Origin: Arenibaculum pallidiluteum
GTDB lineage: Bacteria; Pseudomonadota; Alphaproteobacteria; Azospirillales; Azospirillaceae
Reading direction: 5' to 3'
Assembly (NCBI RefSeq): GCF_017355985.1
Contig: NZ_JAFIQU010000005.1
Location: 62,001 to 126,000, forward strand
DNA length: 64,000 nt
Every line of letters begins with the position of its first letter. The stretch's first letter is position 1. Positions 61,617 to 64,000 of the stretch are shown piece after piece. A program made the translations under genes and the position numbers. A model generated the notes under the pieces. That model saw only the letters and a program-made list of their open reading frames with translations. It was not told the DNA's origin and did no database searches.

Positions 61617-62633
61617 TCAGAATCCGGCCAGCACGATCTTTCCGATGGAACGGCCGCTCTCGATGGCGGCATGGGCCCGGCGCAGCGTGGCTGCGTCGAT
61701 CCGTCCCATCATCTGCCCGGCCGTGGTGCGCAGCAGGCCCTCGTCCACGAGGTCGGCAACCTCGTTCAGCAGATGGTGCTGCTGGATCATGTCGGGCGTC
61801 TGGAACATCGGGCGCGTGAACATCAGCTCGGTGTGCAGGGCGACGGCCTTGCGCTTCAGGCGCATCACGTCCAGGCCCGCGGGATCGTCGATGAAGCAGA
61901 TCGCTCCCTGCGGCGCCACGCTCTCGACGATCGCGTCCCAGTGCCGGTCCGTATGGGTCAGCGACAGGACATAGCGCACAGCCGGGTGCCCGATCGCGGC
62001 GAGCTGCTCGGGCACGGAAGCCGAATGGTCGATCACGTGATGGGCGCCGCGCTCGCGCACCCAGGCCTGCGACTCCGGACGCGACGCGGTGCCGATCACG
62101 GTCAACCCGGTCAGGCGCCGGGCGAGCTGCACGGCGATGGAGCCGACGCCGCCTGCCGCGCCGAGGATCAGGATCGCATCGCCGGTCCGGGACTTGCCGA
62201 CGGGGATGCGGAACCGGTCGAACAGCGATTCCCAGGCGGTGATGGAGGTCAGCGGCAGCGCGGCCGCGTCCGCGAAGGACAGGCTGCGCGGCTTGCGGCC
62301 AACGATGCGCTCGTCGACCAAGGTGAACTCGGCATTGGTGCCGGGACGGGTCAGGTCACCCGCGAAGAAGACCTCGTCGCCGGGGCGGAAGAGGCTCGTC
62401 TCCGGACCGGCCGCCTCGACGACGCCCGCCGCGTCCCAGCCGAGGATCACCGGTGTCTCGGGAGATTCCGGCTTGCGGCTCTTGCGGACCTTGGTGTCGA
62501 CGGGGTTCACGGAGATCGCCTCGATCCGGACCAGCAGGTCGCGGGCGCCGGGCGTCGGCGTCGGGGTCTCGAAGTCGATGAGGCTGCCCGCGTCCTCGGC
62601 GGGCAGGTTCTGGGTGAAGCCGATGGCCTTCAT
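61617..62633 (-). CDS. Zinc-less MDR-family NADPH oxidoreductase (quinone reductase-like)
   Basis: 338 residues from ATG 62633 after AGGAAGGA. MDR fold: GARDLLVRIEAISVNPVDTKVR, LGWDAAGVVEAAG, Rossmann ILGAAGGVGSIAVQLARRLTG, C-terminal GKIVLAGF. Catalytic zinc ligands of alcohol dehydrogenases are absent, so it is the quinone oxidoreductase/zinc-binding alcohol dehydrogenase family subgroup. Divergent from a LysR gene that likely controls it. Confidence 0.88.
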   Translation of the reverse strand: MKAIGFTQNLPAEDAGSLIDFETPTPTPGARDLLVRIEAISVNPVDTKVRKSRKPESPETPVILGWDAAGVVEAAGPETSLFRPGDEVFFAGDLTRPGTNAEFTLVDERIVGRKPRSLSFADAAALPLTSITAWESLFDRFRIPVGKSRTGDAILILGAAGGVGSIAVQLARRLTGLTVIGTASRPESQAWVRERGAHHVIDHSASVPEQLAAIGHPAVRYVLSLTHTDRHWDAIVESVAPQGAICFIDDPAGLDVMRLKRKAVALHTELMFTRPMFQTPDMIQQHHLLNEVADLVDEGLLRTTAGQMMGRIDAATLRRAHAAIESGRSIGKIVLAGF

Positions 62634-62751
62634 GTCACGGTCCTTCCTGGTGTGGCTTTGCTGGTGCGGTATTCCCGGCGGGACGGCATGCGTCCCGGGA
62701 TCAGGCATCGAAGTTATGCCCGCGGCTTTCCGTGGCCCATTCACCGGTGGC

Positions 62752-62766
62752 GTAGATGTCCTCTAC
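62752..62766. promoter_or_regulatory. LysR-type T-N11-A box
   Basis: GTAGA-TGTCC-TCTAC is an inverted repeat with T at 62753 and A at 62765 (T-N11-A), in the divergent spacer between the oxidoreductase and the LysR gene. Position and form fit the LysR recognition site for both promoters. Confidence 0.6.
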
Positions 62767-62807
62767 AATTCTGAATGGGGCCGGGCTGTCATCGCGGGGT
62801 TCTCTAC

Positions 62808-63707
62808 ATGATCGATTGGGACGACGTGCGAAGCTTCCTGGCCGTCGCGCGGCACGGCAGCCTTTCAGCCGGTGCCCGGGCGCTCGGCGTCAGCCAACCG
62901 ACCATGGGACGGCGCCTGGCCGAGCTGGAATCCCGCCTTGGCACGCGGCTTTTCGACCGGCTTCCCTCGGGGCACGTGCCGACCGCCGCCGGGCGCGCCG
63001 TCCTGGAATCGGCCGAGCGCATGGAGGCCGAGGCGCTGGCGATCGAGCGCGGGAACGCCGGGCGCGATGTCGGCGTCGCCGGATTCGTGCGCGCGACCAG
63101 CCCGGACTGGATCGGCCGTATGTTCCTGGCGCCGCTGATCGCGGAGTTCTGTCGCGTGCAGCGGCGCGTCACGGTGGAGCTGGTGACCGATCCGCGGGCC
63201 TACAGCCTGGCGCGCCGAGAGGCGGACATCGCATTCCGCCTCGTCCCCTTCGAGCAGCAGGAGGTCGTCCAGCGCAAGCTGCTCGACATCGCCTACGCGC
63301 TCTATGCGGCGCCATCCTATCTCGACCGGCACGGAGTGCCCGACTTCGCAAAGGGCGCGCCGGGGCACGCGCTGGTCCTCCTGAACGAGGGGCTGGCGGC
63401 GGCGGCGGACACCGTGTGGCTGACCGCCTTGGCGCGCGAGGCAACGATCGCGTTCCGGTGCAACGACCGCGGTGCGATGGCCACCGCGGCGGAGGCCGGA
63501 GCCGGCCTCGCCGTCCTGCCGACCGTGCTGGCCGAAGGCGCCCGGGGCCTCGTGCGGGTGCCTTCCCCGCCGGCTCCGGGGAGGACGCTGTACCTCGGCG
63601 TGCACGCCGATTGCCGCGACCTGCCGCGGGTCAGGGCGCTGGTCGAGCACCTTGCGCCGGCATTGCGGACGGGCTCGGTCGCCGGGTCGACCGAGCCCGT
63701 CCGTTGA
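62808..63707 (+). CDS. LysR-family transcriptional regulator
   Basis: 299 residues from ATG 62808. Winged HTH in the first 60 residues: VRSFLAVARHGSLSAGARALGVSQPTMGRRLAELESRLGTRLFDRLPSG, followed by an effector-binding domain (EADIAFRLVPFEQQEV, AMATAAEAGAGLAVLPTVLAEG). Divergent to the oxidoreductase, likely its activator or repressor and self-repressed. Effector unknown. Confidence 0.9.
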   Translation: MIDWDDVRSFLAVARHGSLSAGARALGVSQPTMGRRLAELESRLGTRLFDRLPSGHVPTAAGRAVLESAERMEAEALAIERGNAGRDVGVAGFVRATSPDWIGRMFLAPLIAEFCRVQRRVTVELVTDPRAYSLARREADIAFRLVPFEQQEVVQRKLLDIAYALYAAPSYLDRHGVPDFAKGAPGHALVLLNEGLAAAADTVWLTALAREATIAFRCNDRGAMATAAEAGAGLAVLPTVLAEGARGLVRVPSPPAPGRTLYLGVHADCRDLPRVRALVEHLAPALRTGSVAGSTEPVR

Positions 63708-63999
63708 CGATCATGACTCCTGCGGCGATCACCGCAGCCCCGGCCCAGACCCAGGGAGAGTAGGTCTCGCCGAAGGCGAGCGCGCCGGAAGCAAGGCCGC
63801 AGGCGGTCGCGACGTAGCCGATCTGGCTGAGATAGACGGGCCCGGCCACGCTCTGCAGCCGGAAGAAGAGCACCGCCTGGAGCGTCGATGCCGCGACCTG
63901 CGCCGCCAGCAGCCATGGCGTCGCAAGCGCCGAGCCAAGGACCAGGGGCGGCCAACCGCCGGCGAGCGCCGCCACGGCGACCCATGCGGCGCCCGCGAG
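63631..63999 (-). CDS. EamA/DMT-family transporter, C-terminal part (cut by window end)
   Basis: The frame runs off the right edge, so only about 122 C-terminal residues are seen. Helices LVLGSALATPWLLAAQVAASTLQAVLFFRLQ, SQIGYVATACGLASGALAFGETYSPWVWAGAAVIAAGVMIVNG follow EamA half-repeat pattern; the end is a Pro/Ser tail. It overlaps the 3' end of the LysR gene by about 77 bases in convergence. Confidence 0.75.
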   Translation of the reverse strand, partial: LAGAAWVAVAALAGGWPPLVLGSALATPWLLAAQVAASTLQAVLFFRLQSVAGPVYLSQIGYVATACGLASGALAFGETYSPWVWAGAAVIAAGVMIVNGRARSTRRPSPSAMPAQGARPAP

Positions 64000-64000
64000 C

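Overview
The window is GC-rich (about 70% by eye), densely coded on both strands, and looks like chromosomal DNA of an alphaproteobacterium, probably of the Rhodospirillales/Acetobacterales/Rhizobiales breadth. That placement rests on the gene families present (methionine ABC importer, AtzE/HpxY-type amidase, DUF2382 stress proteins, HisKA_2 kinase, TRAP-linked uronate operon) and is inference. I see no rRNA, tRNA, CRISPR array, transposase or phage gene.

Layout. 1-1.9 kb: end of a transglutaminase-like protease gene, an alpha/beta hydrolase and a small membrane protein. 1.9-7.2 kb: a methionine locus, with metQNI and a methionine gamma-lyase-like enzyme on the minus strand, divergent from a methionine/KAT-type aminotransferase that may be truncated by an in-frame TAA. 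7.3-8.0 kb: two small genes. 8.1-16.1 kb: a ureide/amide catabolic cluster (AtzG/HpxX-like peptide, AtzE/HpxY-like amidase, ureidoglycolate lyase-like protein, complete dipeptide-type ABC importer). 16.2-26.7 kb: exported, small and membrane proteins, a degenerate HisKA_2 kinase, a DUF2382 stress group with possible EcfG-type promoters, an AI-2E family transporter and a secreted hydrolase. 26.9-29.2 kb: an unlinked clpX with a strong terminator and an FkbM methyltransferase.

29.3-33.1 kb (minus strand) is the least understood part. It is a compact run of a small protein, an RNase Z-like metallo-hydrolase, a glutamine-synthetase-fold amidoligase whose stop overlaps the start of a class I amidotransferase/peptidase C26, an EamA transporter, and a 42-residue membrane peptide behind an AT-rich palindromic spacer. 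33.2-34.9 kb: stress-type SDR and a Tyr/Gly/Gln-repeat membrane protein. 34.9-35.7 kb: a DapB-family protein lacking the catalytic His/His/Lys. 36.0-41.1 kb: BMP-type ABC importer (ATPase, two permeases, binding protein) ending in a strong terminator, then ArsC-like reductase and small proteins. 41.7-43.8 kb: divergent cobalamin genes cbiB and cobC. 43.8-49.5 kb: cytochrome c, SGNH hydrolase, acyl-CoA synthetase, aldehyde dehydrogenase, aldo/keto reductase.

49.6-61.5 kb (minus strand) is one long uronate operon: gntR-kduI-kduD-kdgF-uxaC-TRAP(P,Q,M)-uxuB-eda-uxaA-kdgK. It should import uronates or unsaturated uronates and convert them through KDG and KDPG to pyruvate and glyceraldehyde-3-phosphate, under an autoregulated GntR repressor whose candidate operator lies over the promoter. 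61.6-64 kb: an MDR-type oxidoreductase divergent from a LysR regulator with a T-N11-A box, and the end of an EamA transporter cut by the window edge.
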